64,000 bases of DNA from Calamus simplicifolius. Taxonomy: Eukaryota; Streptophyta; Magnoliopsida; Arecales; Arecaceae. How positions within the stretch are numbered: the first letter of the stretch is position 1; each line of letters starts with the position of its first letter. Below the pieces are notes generated by a model that was not told the origin of the DNA, made no database searches, and worked only from the letters and a program-made list of their open reading frames with translations. Made by a program: the position numbers and the translations under genes. Shown piece by piece: positions 1 to 10,589 of this stretch. The stretch covers positions 384,681-448,680 of the forward strand of contig UESW01003882.1 of assembly GCA_900491605.1 (NCBI GenBank), read 5' to 3'.

Positions 1-466
1 CTAAGATGAGCCCAAGGCCGAGAAGAGCGGAGTGCGCCGGACCGTATGACATTGAGTTCGTGATCCCTCCATCTCGTGGGTCATATGGTTTGATCAGCCG
101 CATCAGCCGAAAGGACATCAGAGGCCAAAGCAAGGCTCCGTCAGTTTCCTTCACGGTTCTTTAACGGTATTGGATCAGCCACATCAGATGCCCCTTTGCC
201 CCTGAGACAAAGCGGGCCCACCCCAGCAAGGCGAAAGGGGCATTACCTCCCAAGTGGCTGATCCCCACCTGACTTTGGGTCTTCAACTTTTGACATGATG
301 TTTGGATGTGGGTCCCCGTCCACATGCCATGGAGGCAGAGAGCCAGTGAAGCCGCAATGATGCTCCTGAGGCAGAGGGAGCCGTTGAGCCTTTTTCGTAG
401 ATGTTTGCCTTTGCGTCGTATTTGATGTCGACGTCGATTACAGGCTTGAGAGCTTGGGAGCGGATG
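1..466 (-). mobile_element. End of a non-autonomous LTR element, then unassigned DNA
   Basis: Read on the minus strand, positions 186 to about 132 match the first ~55 bases of the LTR of the non-autonomous element at 30,499-37,786 (start TGATGTGGCTGATCC). Positions 187-266 match the last internal bases of that element, including the polypurine tract. So this is another, divergent copy whose 3' LTR runs off the left edge. Homology to the LTR is weak below about 130. From about 267 to 466 I recognise nothing; the copy is broken there and abuts the truncated Tat LTR. Confidence is good for the junction around 186 and low for the rest. Confidence 0.6.
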
Positions 467-621
467 CTCCGACGCCCAAGTTAGCAACTAAGGTCACAGC
501 CGAAGGGGAGCTCGAGAGAGCTCCTTAGAGGCAGAAAGAGCTCCGAGAGTTAGAGTTTTCTGGGGTTGTAGTGTAAGTGAGCACTTGTGTTCACGTACAT
601 GGGCTTCGAGTTAACTTACCA

Positions 622-628
622 TTTTATA
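622..628 (-). promoter_or_regulatory. TATA box of the 3' LTR
   Basis: On the minus strand this reads TATAAAA and is conserved at the same place in the other LTR (9,948-9,954). Transcription would run toward lower coordinates. Confidence 0.55.
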
Positions 629-889
629 GGTATTTGACATTTGTCTGGGGATTGGCCACGTGAAGTTCCGTGAGAAGGGAATGTTTGCGGAGCACGTGAA
701 ATTACGTGAGTTTGGGTTGGCCAGTAGGCTTTGTCCTATCGGAGAGGGAGAGCTGGCGGTTGGTGCGCCAGGTCCCATGGTCGGCGGGGCCAGTTAGTAA
801 GTGGGCCTGGTTCCATCGATGGCGTGGCCAGACAGTAGATGGGCCTAGCTGTGTCAGGCTCCGCAGGTCAGAAAGTTGGTGGGCCTGGC

Positions 890-1215
890 GGCTGGGATCA
901 ACCTGGAGAAGTCGAGGCCGCCTTGGTCGACTTGAAGAGGTCGGGGCCGCATGGGGCTAGCTTTGGAGAAGTCGGGACCGCCTCGGTCGATTCGGAGAGG
1001 TCGAGGCCGTAGGGGGTCGACTTGAAGAAGTCGGGACCGCCTTGGCCGACTCGGAGAGGTCGGGACCGCAAGGGGCCGACTTGAAGAAGTCGGGACCGCA
1101 AGGGGCCGACTTGAAGAAGTCGGGACACCTTGGCCAACTCGGAGAGGTCGGGGCTGCAGGGGACCGACTTGAAGAAGTCGGGACCGCCTCGGCTTATTTG
1201 AAAGAGTCGGGGCAG
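890..1215 (-). repeat. Hairpin minisatellite in the 3' LTR
   Basis: Imperfect ~30-60-bp units carry CGACTTGAAGAAGTCG (stem CGACTT/AAGTCG, loop GAAG) alternating with GACTCGGAGAGGTCGGG. Seen repeatedly between about 890 and 1,215. The same array sits in the other LTR at about 10,215-10,505. It lies in the U3 part, upstream of the TATA box. Confidence 0.8.
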
Positions 1216-1278
1216 ACATGCCCGTGCCACTTGGTCAATTTTGCTGTGATTATCCACGTGGCTCTATCAGCCACATCA

Positions 1279-1296
1279 GATGCCCCTCCGCTCCTG
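1279..1296 (-). other. Polypurine tract of the Tat element
   Basis: On the minus strand this reads as a purine-rich stretch ending GGAGGGGCATC directly before the LTR start TGATGTGG. The same arrangement is at 34,907-34,922 and, on the minus strand, at 187-205. Confidence 0.75.
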
Positions 1297-1904
1297 AGCG
1301 CGAAGGGCCACGTGTATGTTGTCCCTTGGGCGAAAGGAGCGCAAAAAATTGAAAATGATTGCCGGTTATGGGGTACCTTTAATAGGGGGAAGCTGGCGCG
1401 TTCTTCCGAGGCAAGTGTCACTTCGAAAATCTTTCGCAATCAAGCAGAAGATGGGGATTGACGTCAGCACAGGGCATCCCGAGAGGGCGGCTCTCGAAGG
1501 ATGGGAAAAAAGGGCAAGTGTCATCATTGCTTCTCCGCTCTTCATGCATCATCATTGGTCAGAAATCCCACTCCTCATACGGAACCGAGGCGATGCACCT
1601 CGAGCGCAGGCGAGATCGCCAACAGTTGGACACCTGGCGCAGCGGTCGCGGGCCATGTGGCGAGATTTCGGGCGAGGCGATTCGAAGTCGGGGTATAAAG
1701 CTGTTCCTTGTAATTGTCTTGCGTATCTGTGATGTCATCGCAGCCCCGTAGACTTAGGCTCAATAATGAATGAACAAATCCACAAAGGTTCGTGCCATCA
1801 GTCGAGCTTGTAGCACGTCGAACCCTTGGCCGAACGGGTATAACGGTTCATTGCCGGCCGCGTTGGATTTGGATACGCCTGGGCGGCTTTCGGAATCACT
1901 TTAG
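1297..1904. other. 3' non-coding region of the Tat element
   Basis: I see no protein domain here on either strand. On the plus strand, opposite to the element, GGGTATAAAGC lies at about 1,692 and AATAATGAATG at about 1,762. This resembles a promoter plus a polyadenylation-like signal and could be a fragment of another LTR. Open frames here are short and match no family I know. Confidence 0.4.
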
Positions 1905-2935
1905 GATCCCGCACGCAAACTTAGGGAACGACTCGCTGCCGAATCCATGAACCGCCTCGGGGGTTTGTGCACCGGCCCGAGGGGCGATTCGATCGGGTAC
2001 GGAGCTATTAGGGACTTGAACCGACTCGGGGGCATCTCTTTGTCGGGCCGAGTGGTGTTTCGTTAGCCGCGATGTCGGCGAGCTCATTTTGAACCACTTC
2101 GGGGGTTTTGTGCCGGCCCGAGGAGCGACTCGACCAGGTATGAAGCTGTTAGGGACTTGAACCGACTCGGAGGGCATCTTCTTGCCGGGCCGAGTGGTGT
2201 CCCGTTAGCCGCGATGCCGGCAAGCTCCTTTTGAACCACCTCAGGGGTTTGTGTGCCGGCCCGAGGGGCGACTCGATCGAGTACGAAGCTGTTAGGGACT
2301 TGAACCGACTCGGGGGCATCTTCTTGCCGGGCCGAGTGGTGTCCGTTAGCCGCGATGCCAGCGAGCTCCTTTTGAACCACCTCGAAGGTTTGTGTGCTGG
2401 CCCGAGAGGCGATTCGATCGGGTACGAAGCTGTTAGGGACTTGAACCGACTCGGAAGCATCTCCTTGCCGGACCGAGTGGTGTCTCGTTAACCGCGATGT
2501 CGGCGAGCTCCTTTTGAACCACCTCGAGGGTTTGTGTGCCGGCCCGAGGGACGATTCAACCTGGTACAAAGCTGTTAGGGAACTTGAATCGACTCGAGAG
2601 CATCTCATTGCCGGGCCAAGTGGTGTCCCATTAGCTGCGATGCGGCGTGCTCCTTTTGAACCATCTCGAGGGTTTTTGTGCCGGTCCGAGGGGCGACTCG
2701 ACTAGGTACAGAACTGTTAAGGACTTGAATCGATTTGGGGGCATCTTCTTACCGGGCCGAGTAGTGTCCCATTAGCCGCGATGCCAGCGAGCTCCTTTTG
2801 AACCACCTTGGGGTTTGTGTGCTGGCCCGAGGGGCGACTCGATCGGTACGGAGCTGTTAGGAACTCGAACCGACTCGGGGGCATCTCTTTGCCGGACCGA
2901 GTGGTGTCCCGTTAGCTGCGATGCTGGTGAGCTCC
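1905..2935 (-). repeat. 142-bp tandem array, 3' region of the Tat element
   Basis: About seven copies of a 140-143-bp unit. The landmark GTTAGGGACTTGAACCGA or a close variant recurs near 2,011, 2,152, 2,295, 2,436, 2,578, 2,720 and 2,860. Open frames on both strands are by-products of the repetition. Such 3' arrays between integrase and the LTR are common in Tat elements. Confidence 0.9.
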
Positions 2936-2989
2936 TCCTTTGAAAACAGGTCCTCGAGCATAGGGAAGAACGAGTGTTGTGTTGAAGGA

Positions 2990-4147
2990 AAATCCTTTAT
3001 TGCCAATCATGTGGGGAGATACACTATTGATAGTATCGGCGAAGGTTGTCTGCATTTCAGGTACGCGGGATGGGTCGGCCGTTGAGCTCTTCAATTCGGT
3101 ATGCCCCCCGATGAAGCGTCTCGGCAACACGATAAGGACCTTCCCAATTGGGGGATAGTTTGCCCCCCTTCGTTGGCTTGGACACCTCGGCCTTCCTAAG
3201 GACTAGATCTCTAGGGCAAACACCTTGGGATGCACCCAGGCGTTGTAATACTTGGCCGCCCGCTGACAGAAGGTTGCCATTCGTAGCCGTGCTCGATCAT
3301 GCGCCTCATCAATAAAGTCGAGGTTGGCTCTTATCAGGGCGGAATTGCCTTCTTCGCTGTAGGACTCCACACGTGGACTCGATAGGCCGATTTCGATGGG
3401 GATGATCGCCTCGGACCCGACCCAAAGACGAGGCTGAAGGGGGTCTCACCCGTCGGAGCCCTTGGAGTCATGTGGTACGCCCATAGCACGTTGGGGAGCT
3501 CTTCCACCCACCGGCCTTTGGATCCGTCTAGCCGAGTTCTGAGTCCCTGAGGATGGTGCGATTCATGACCTCGGCCTCCCCGTTAGCCTGTGGGTGGTCG
3601 ACGGAGGTAAATCGGTGATGGATGCCTAGCTCAGCGCAGAAAGTCCTGAATGTGCTATTATCGAACTGTTGGCCGTTATCAGTGACGATGGTGTGAGACA
3701 GACCGAGCGGCATATGATAGACTTTCAAAAGAAGGCCTTGACTTTGCTCTCTGTGATTTGGCTAGTGCTTCAACTTCGACCCACTTGGTGAAGCAGTCAA
3801 TGGGCGAAGGGAATGATTCGAGGATGTCCATTCCCCATTGGGCGAAGGGCAAGGGGGCCGAGAGCGGGCACAAAGGAGCGGATGGCTGACACTGGATATA
3901 TGCGTGGCGCTGGCAGCCATCGTACTTTTGAACCAGCTTGGCGACGTCTTCTCTTATAGTGAGCCAGAAGTAGCCTTGACGTCTTTTGGGCTAGCGACCT
4001 GCCCCTCAGGTGATTTTCGCAGATGCCTTTATGGATTTCCTTGAGAATGTAGTCGGCGTCTGCAGGTCCCACACATTTGAGCAGGGGGTAGGAGAATGAC
4101 CTTTGTATAGACACCCGTTTAGGAGGGTGAACTTGGAGGCTCTTCAT
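2990..4147 (-). pseudogene. Integrase of the Tat element, broken
   Basis: Integrase inserts the element's DNA copy into the host genome. The strongest block is on the minus strand at 3,728-3,528: a VTDNGQQFDN motif (second catalytic Asp) followed about 35 residues later by HPQANGEAEVMNRT (catalytic Glu). Upstream, around 3,873-3,797, there is a first-Asp region resembling PFAQWGMDILE. Downstream, to about 2,990, the carboxy-terminal part shows TPRAPTGETPFSLVFGSE-like and KVLIVLPRRF-like sequence. The frame changes several times, so no single open frame covers the domain. The amino-terminal zinc-binding part, around 4,147-3,900, is also frame-shifted. Confidence 0.8.
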
Positions 4148-4887
4148 TTGAGCAACCTAGCCTCCTCGCGACCAGTGGGGAGAGTGCCATCCGTGAGGTA
4201 ACGAATGTAGGCGTCCATCCAAGTCGGCTCTTGGGTGAGCGGGAGGATTTCCTCTTTGTCTTCGATGCTGGATCTCTCTAGGTGCTTAAGGTAGGCATCC
4301 CTTGTGATGCCGTCAGTTGAGGTGGCCAAGCGGGAAAGGGTGTCAGCTTTGGCATTCTCGCTCCGATGGATGTAGCTGATGCTGAAGTAGGTTAGTGGAG
4401 AAACTAAGAGCCGGACCTTGCCCAAGTACCGAGCAATGGTGGGGTCCCGCGCCTCGTACTCTCCGTTGATTTGCTCGGAGACGAGTTGCGAATCGGTAAA
4501 GGCTCTGAGGCGCCTTACTCTAAACTCCTGGGCCAGCCTCAACCCTGCCAACAGAGCTTCGTACTCGGCCTGGTTGTTCATGGCTTTGAATAGAAGCCGA
4601 AGGGTATATTCCACCTTTTCTCCTTCCGGGCCCGTGAGGATGAGGCTGACACCGCTTCCTTGGGAGTTTGAGGCGCCATCCACATGGAGGATCCAAAATT
4701 CTTCGTCGTCGCCCGGCTCGGCATCAAGTTGCTTCACAAAAATCTCCTCGGCTGATTCCTCTGCCCAGTGCACTCGTCCAGGAAGTCGGCTAGAGGGGAT
4801 TTCAGAGCCGACCTTGTCTGGAATGAGAGGTCGAACTCTCCCAGCTTGATAGCCCATTTGGCAAGTCGGCCCGAGGTGTCCGGACAA
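4144..4887 (-). CDS. Second (archaeal-type) RNase H of the Tat element
   Basis: This 247-residue open frame holds the extra RNase H typical of Tat-lineage elements. From about residue 70: WILHVDGASNSQGSGVSLIL (first Asp), then NNQAEYEALLAGLRLA (Glu), FTDSQLVSEQINGEY (Asp), and later SENAKADTLSRLAT (Asp). So the acidic residues and the usual spacing are present. The first ~60 residues are the tail of the preceding RT-RNase H part read in this frame. It would be processed from a gag-pol polyprotein, not translated alone, so the start codon is nominal. It is the best preserved segment of this element. Confidence 0.75.
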   Translation of the reverse strand: MSGHLGPTCQMGYQAGRVRPLIPDKVGSEIPSSRLPGRVHWAEESAEEIFVKQLDAEPGDDEEFWILHVDGASNSQGSGVSLILTGPEGEKVEYTLRLLFKAMNNQAEYEALLAGLRLAQEFRVRRLRAFTDSQLVSEQINGEYEARDPTIARYLGKVRLLVSPLTYFSISYIHRSENAKADTLSRLATSTDGITRDAYLKHLERSSIEDKEEILPLTQEPTWMDAYIRYLTDGTLPTGREEARLLK

Positions 4888-6294
4888 GCCAAGTTGGCTC
4901 AGAGAGGCTGGTCCGTGAGTACCACAATGGGATAAGCCTGAAAATATGGACGAAGACGCCGAGCGGAGAGATCAGGGCAAAAATGATCTTTTCTGCCTTG
5001 GAGTACCTGACTTTCGCATCGTGGAGCACCTTGCTTACATAATAGACAGGCTTCTTGATCCCATCGACGTTGAGATGCACCAAAACGGAGCTGACGGCTT
5101 CTGAAGAGGCGGCGAGATAAAGGAAAACACTCTCTCCGTCATTTGGCTTCGATAGGAGCGGCGGGAAGGACATGAATGCTTTTAATCCCTCGAAGGCCTT
5201 TTGACAATCGTCGGTCTACTTGAACCCATTGACCTTCCGTAGGGCTTTGAAGAAGGGCAGGCACCTTTTAACTGATTTGGAAAGAAAACGACTTAGGGCC
5301 ACCACCTTTCGGTGAGCCGTTGCACCTCCTTCTTGCTGGTCGGTGGCCTCATGTCGAGGATGGTGCTAATTTTTCGGGTTCGCCTCAATCCCTCGCTGGG
5401 TCACCATGAAACCCAAGAACTTACCCGTCGTGACACCGAAGGTGCACTTCTTCGGGTTCAACTTGACTTAAAAATGGCGAAGGTTGTTAAAAGTTTCCTC
5501 CAAATCAGAAACATGGTCAGAGGCACGGGTACTCTTTGTCAGCATGTCGTCCACATAGACTTCCATGTTCCAACCCAGTTGATCTTGGAAGACTTTGTTC
5601 ATCAACCTTTGATAGGTCACCCCCATTTCTTAAGGCCGAAGGACATTACTTTGTAACAATAAATGCCCTTTTCGGTCATGAAAGAAGTGTGCTCTTCGTC
5701 GCCCGGGTCCATCTTTATTTGATTGTACCCGAAGAAAGCATCCATGAAGTTGAAAAGCTCATGGCCGAAGGTTGAATCCACCAGCTGATTGATCCAACTA
5801 TTTTTTGGGCAAGCCTTATTGAGGTCAGTGAAGTCGATGCAGATCCTCCAGCTCCCATTTGCCTTTCGAACCATTACCACATTGGCTAACCAGCTTGGGT
5901 AATGTGCCTCTCGGATGTGGCCGGCAGCGAGCAGCTTGCTGACCTCCTCATCGATAGCTCTTTGCCGCTTGGAAGCGAAGCTTCTCTTCTTCTGGCGAAT
6001 CGGACGTGCTTTGGATCAATGTTGAGTTTATGGGTGATTACCACTAGAGGGATGCCGGGCATGTCGAACGCCCACCAGGCGAATATGTCCGAGTTGACCC
6101 GCAGGAAGGTCAAGAGGCGATTACGGTCCTCTGAAGGAAGAAGTCTGCCGACACGCACCGCCTTTGTCAGATCGTTCCCCAGTGAAAAAGTCAAGAGCCG
6201 CTCGGTCGGCTCTCACTGGGGTCAGGTGCCTCTGAAGCCGGCTCGACCTCCTAAGGACTCAAAGCCACATGGTAGCAGGGCAGGACCAGGCTGA
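4888..6294 (-). pseudogene. Reverse transcriptase and first RNase H, broken
   Basis: This copies element RNA into DNA. Reading right to left: 6,194-5,886 holds the region before RT (DIFAWWAFDMPGIP). Next, 5,880-5,617 holds the fingers/palm part (MVMVRKANGSWRICIDFTDL, then FMDAFFGYNQIKM). The YVDD active site is at about 5,545-5,560. From 5,173 to 4,900 lies the first RNase H (FLYLAASSEAVSSVLV, KVRYSKAEKIIFALI). There are frame changes near 5,885, 5,617, 5,450 and 5,200. About four residues seem to be missing after the DLNKACPK motif, where a KDSYPLPRID-like stretch is expected. Confidence 0.85.
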
Positions 6295-6536
6295 CTTCAC
6301 CCCGCATTTCATCGACCCCGTCACTGGTGTGGAACTGCACGAGCAGTCGCCTGGTGGAGATAACTACGTCCAGAAGATTAAGGCCCAGTCATCCGAGAAT
6401 GGCATTGTACGCCAAGGAACTCGTACGACTAGGAACCTTATGACAACCATGCTCTGGCATGGTGGCGTTCCGGCCATCATTGGTAATGAGATTTCAACTT
6501 CTACCTTCACCGAGTCTCCTGTGAATCCAACTAGAG

Positions 6537-8443
6537 GGGTCGCTACGGGCTGAAGAGAATCAACAGACAAGCTCATCCTAACAAATGCATCGTAAGTAAA
6601 GATATCGGCTGAGCTGCCATTATCAACTAAAATCATGCTTGGCAATCGTCATCGAGACGACGACGCCTTCATTGTTTACATTTTCCACTACTGTTGACCC
6701 CCCTCTGGGAATTACATCGTCTAACAACCCCTCCCCCCTGGGCCGTTTGGATGAAGAAGCTGTCCCCTAGGACACCATTCCCATCGTTCGCTCCGTCGGG
6801 CCATTATCGATAACAGCCTGAGTAGGTAGAGGCCCTATGAGAGCCAGCATCGATGGGGGCGCCTTTTGGACATACTTCCCGAGGTAGCCCCGCTGGATGA
6901 GCTCCTTGATGGCGCGCTTCAGGCTGTAACAGTTATCAGTGTCATGGCCGTAGTCCCTGTAGAAGCGACAGTAGCGGCTTTTGTCGCGGGAAGGCCTTTC
7001 TTCATAGGAGGGGGGCGCTGAAGGTAGGGCTCGCCCTTAATCTCCATGAGGATATGAGAGCGAGGGGTAAGGAGAGGCATGAGCTCGCTTTCCAGAGGGG
7101 CGAGACTTCGACGCCTGTTGTCTGATCGACAAGACGGCTCGGGCTTCCAGGGGCGAGAGGGTCCGCCCAGCTCGGGACGAGGGGTCGCTACGGGCTGGAG
7201 AGAATCAATAGACAAGCTCATCCTAACAAATGCATCGTAAGTAAAGATATCGGCTGAGCTGCCATTATCAACTAAGATCCTCTTTACAGGGTGCTTGGCA
7301 ATCGTCATCGAGACGACGACGCTTCATTGTTTACATTTTCCACTACTGTTGACCCCCCTCTGGGTCGTTTGGATGAAGAAGCTGCCCCCCAGGACACCAT
7401 TCCCATCGTTTGTTCCGTCGGGGCATTGTCAATAGCAGCTGAGTAGGTGGAAGCCCCATGAGAGCCGGCATCGGCGGGGGCGCCTTCTGGACATACTTCC
7501 CGAGGTAGCCCCGTTGGATGAGCTCCTCGATGGTGCGCTTCAAGCTGTAACAATTATCAGTGTTGTGGCCGTAGTCCCTATGGAAGCGGCAGTAGTGGCT
7601 TTTGTCACGGGGAAGGCCTTTCTTCATAGGAGGGGGGCGCTGAAGGTAGGGCTCGCCCTCAATCTCCATGAGGATATGAGAGCGAGGGGCAAGGAGAGGC
7701 GTGAGCTCGCTTTCCAGAGGGGCGAGACTTCGACACCTGTTGTCTGATCGACAAGGTGGCTCGGGCTTCTGGGGGCGAAAGGGTCCGCCCGGCTCGGGAC
7801 GAGGGGCCACTACGGGCTAGAGAGAATCAACAACAAGCTCATTCTAACAAATGCATCGTAAGTAAAAATATCGGCTGAGCTGTCATTATCAACTAAGATC
7901 ATCTTTACAGGGTGCTTGGCAATCGTCATCAAGACGATGACGCCTTCATTGTTTACATTTTCCATTACTGTTGACCCCCCTCTGGGAATTACATCGTCTG
8001 ACAACCCCTCCCCCTGGGCCGTTTGGATGAAGAAGCTGCCCCCCAGGATACCATTCCCATCGTTCGCTCCGTCGGGGCATTGTCGATAGCAGCCTGAGTA
8101 GGTGGAGGCCCCATGAGAGCCGGCATCGGCGGGGCGCCTTCTGACATACTTCCCGAGTAGCCTCGCTGGATGAGCTCCTCGACGGCGCGCTTCAGGCTGT
8201 AACAATTATCAGTGTCGTGGCTATAGTCCCTATGAAAGGCAGTAGTGGCTTTTGTCGCGGGGAAGGCCTTTCTTCATAGGAGGGGGGTGCTGAAGGTAGG
8301 GCTCGCCCTCAATCTCCATGAGGATATGAGAGCGAGGGCAAGGAGAGGCGTGAGCTCGCTTTCTAGAGGGGCGAGACTTTGACGCCTATTGTCTGATCGA
8401 CAAGGCGGCTCGGGCTTCCGGGGGCGAGAGGGTCCGCCCGGCT
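6537..8443 (-). repeat. Tandem triplication of the gag-end/protease segment
   Basis: Three consecutive copies of about 620-650 bases, near 6,537-7,186, 7,187-7,803 and 7,804-8,443. Each carries, on the minus strand, a CRFHRDYGHNTDNCYSLK knuckle-like motif or its remnant. Each then carries a DNGSSADIFTYDAF motif, where the aspartic-protease Asp lies in the sequence ILVDNGSSADI. Copies differ by small indels (the right one lacks several single bases), so each is frame-shifted in its own way. A normal element has one copy. The duplication boundaries share CGGGACGAGGGGTCGCTACG or a variant. Confidence 0.85.
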
Positions 8444-9567
8444 TGGGACGGGCAGGCCTTCGGCTGGATCCTCTCGCAGACTCTCGGTAGGTGAAATCAG
8501 CTTCGTCTGTGCGATGTATTTTGTGCCCGAGAAGGTCGGAGTAGGAGCGAGGCTTCTTGTCTAAGGAGAAGGTGAAGCGAGAAGGAGGAGTCCCCGCTTC
8601 AACGCCAAAGATGCCACCGCATCGTCCAGGTGGCAGACCTCGAGGGTGATGGTTTTAAATCGGGCTACAAAGTCCCGAAGTGATTCTCCTTCCTTTTGGC
8701 GCACGGAGAAGAGGCTGTCTGCGACCCTCGGGATCCTCCGACAAGCGTCGAAGTGCGCCAAAAACGTCCTTTCCAGCTCCCGAAATGAATCAATGCTGTA
8801 AGGAAACAGACAGGAGTGCCAGGCGCGAGCGGCTTCCGTAGGGTGGCGAGAAAAGTCTTGCACAAGAGGGCGTCGTAGCCCCTTGGACTTGCATGAGTGT
8901 TTTGTAACTTTCGAGATGATCAAGGAGATCTATGTACCATCGTACGATCCAGCTAAGGAAGGCGAAATCTGAAGGGAACGGGTTCCTCCAATATTCGGCG
9001 GGTGTAGGGAGGACGGGTGTCGTACTCCTTCGGCTGGTTGTTAATTTTTCTAACAAGTTCGTCCAGCCATCGGTGGTACTCGTCCAGGCGCTCCTTCGCC
9101 TGGCGGCTGATTGCCGGCACCCTCCTGGATGGTTCGGAAGATGACGAAGAATAAGAGGAAGGCTGAGGGGCAAGGTGTCTCCGCTTCGGCTCTTCCTGAC
9201 GCCGGGCTTCTGGAGAGGATTTGCCCGGGTCACGATTTGGGGAGCGTGACCTTTTGAGGGGCTCCCGGCGATGTCTTCTGGGAGAGACCCGACGATGGCC
9301 AGCCTCTCGCTGGGGGGATCTTCCCCTCGAAGACTATTGGCTAGCAGGCGATGGAGCAGGTTGGTGTTGGGTGGCCACGGACTGTTGCTCCTGGAGTCCG
9401 TGGACCATAGCAGTAAGGGCTTGGACTTGTTGAGTAAGTGCCGCCAGCTGATCAGCTGGAGTAGCCACATCTGGTGGTGTGCGAACGACTGGAGAGTCGA
9501 CAGTAGGAAGGTTGACTTCATGCTGCCTAGTTGGTGGGGATGCCCCCAGGGTAACTGGAGGAGGCAT
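8444..9567 (-). pseudogene. gag of the Tat element, broken
   Basis: Gag forms the particle that packages element RNA. A start region at 9,567 reads MPPPVTLGASPPTRQHEV, followed by a coiled segment (LAALTQQVQALTAMVHGLQ). After a stop near 9,334 come a basic RS-rich part and DEYHRWLDELVRKI. The core retrotransposon-gag domain is at 8,865-8,600: SIDSFRELERTFLAHFDA, then DSLFSVRQKEGESLRDFVAR, found in almost all plant Ty3 gags. At least three frame changes (near 9,330, 8,930 and 8,860) break it. Confidence 0.8.
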
Positions 9568-9661
9568 CTTGAGCTCGTGTTACCATCATTGCTCAATGGA
9601 CAGAGGGGGAGATGTTCGTGAGTGGATGCTATGGGATTCGTCTTCCTTCTCCGCCCCCTAT

Positions 9662-9675
9662 CTGGCGCGCCAATT
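9662..9675 (-). other. Primer-binding site of the Tat element
   Basis: On the minus strand the LTR ends CATCA and is followed by AATTGGCGCGCCAGA. The same GATTGGCGCGCCAGG follows the left LTR of the non-autonomous element at 33,125. The primer tRNA is not identified here. Confidence 0.75.
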
Positions 9676-9947
9676 TGATGAGGCCCGATCATCGAACTTA
9701 AACACCGGGAAGATATGTCCGCTTGCCGATGGGTCCTCGCTAAAGACGGATGACCTGCAAGAAATCCCACCGAAGGGAGCTCCGGTAGGGACTCTCCGAT
9801 GCCCAAGTTAGCAACAAGGTCACAGCCGAAGGGGAGCTCAAGAGAGCTCCTTAGAGGCAAAAAGAGCTCTAAGAGTTGGAGTTTTCTGGGGTTGTAGTGT
9901 AAGTGAGCACTTGTGTTCACATATCTGAGCTTCGAGTTAACTTACCC

Positions 9948-9954
9948 TTTTATA
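9948..9954 (-). promoter_or_regulatory. TATA box of the 5' LTR
   Basis: Reads TATAAAA on the minus strand, with transcription expected from about 9,920 leftward into R/U5 and gag. Confidence 0.6.
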
Positions 9955-10214
9955 GGTATTTGACATTTGTCTTGGGATTAATCACGTGAAGTTTCGTGAG
10001 AAGGGAATGTCTGCGGAGCACATGAAATTACATGAGTTTGGGTCGGTTGGTAGGCTTTGTCCCATCGAAGAGGAGGAGCTGGCGATTAGTGGGCCAGGTC
10101 CCATCGATCGACGGGGGCAGTTGGTAGGTGGGCATGGTCCCATCGACGGCGTAGCCAGGCGGTAGGTGGGCCTGGCTGTGTCAGGCTGCGCAGGTTAGAA
10201 AGTTGGTGGGCTTG

Positions 10215-10505
10215 GCGGCTGAGACGACTTGGGGAAGTCGGGGCCGCCTTGGCCGACTTAAGAGGTTGGGGCTGCACTGGATCGGCTTTGGAGAAGTCGA
10301 GACCGCCTTGGTCGACTCGGATAGGTCGGGGCCACAGGGGGCCAACTTGAAGAAGTTGGGACCGCCTTGGCCGACTCAGAGAGGTCGAGACCGCAGGGGG
10401 TTGACTTGAAGAAGTCAGGACTATCTCGATCGACTCGAGATGTTGGGGTCGCAGGGGGCTGACTTGAAGAAGTTGGGACCGCCTCGGCCTATTGAAGGAG
10501 TCGGC
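10215..10505 (-). repeat. Hairpin minisatellite in the 5' LTR
   Basis: The second copy of the array at 890-1,215, with units around GACTTGAAGAAGT. Somewhat more diverged than the left copy. Confidence 0.75.
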
Positions 10506-10589
10506 TCAGACATGCCCATGCCACTTGGCTGATTTTGCTGATTATCCACGTGGCTCTATCAGCCACGTCATGCATCAAGATACTTGTTC

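Larger units (their letters stand above)
467..1278 (-). repeat. 3' LTR of the Tat element, truncated
   Basis: This matches the right LTR (9,796-10,570) over about 800 bases: the stretch around 480-650 and the hairpin array both recur. On the minus strand the LTR begins at 1,278 with TGATGTGGCTGATAGAG, next to the polypurine tract. The last ~120 bases of the LTR, found at 9,676-9,795 in the other copy, are missing. The match stops at about 467, where unrelated DNA begins. Confidence 0.85.
467..10570 (-). mobile_element. Tat-lineage Ty3/gypsy LTR retrotransposon, decayed
   Basis: A full-span LTR element on the minus strand. Order from right to left: 5' LTR (9,676-10,570), primer-binding site, gag, triplicated gag-end/protease segment, reverse transcriptase and RNase H, a second RNase H, integrase, a 142-bp tandem array, polypurine tract and truncated 3' LTR. 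The pol order RT-RNase H-integrase is that of Ty3/gypsy. A second RNase H domain between the first one and integrase is a recognised mark of the Tat/Ogre/Retand group. All reading frames except the second RNase H are broken by frameshifts or stops, so the copy cannot move by itself. It has inserted into or next to a LINE at its right edge. Confidence 0.9.
9676..10570 (-). repeat. 5' LTR of the Tat element
   Basis: About 895 bases. On the plus strand it begins TGATGAGGCCCGATC next to the primer-binding site and ends CAGCCACGTCA at 10,570, giving TG...CA ends. It matches the truncated LTR at 467-1,278 with scattered substitutions, consistent with an old insertion. On the minus strand it has a hairpin array in U3 and then a TATA box. 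The flank at 10,571 is LINE-derived. Confidence 0.85.

Noticed and set aside
2084..2608. 174-codon minus-strand frame with repeats
   Set aside because: Lies in the 142-bp 3' array of the Tat element and shifts between copies.
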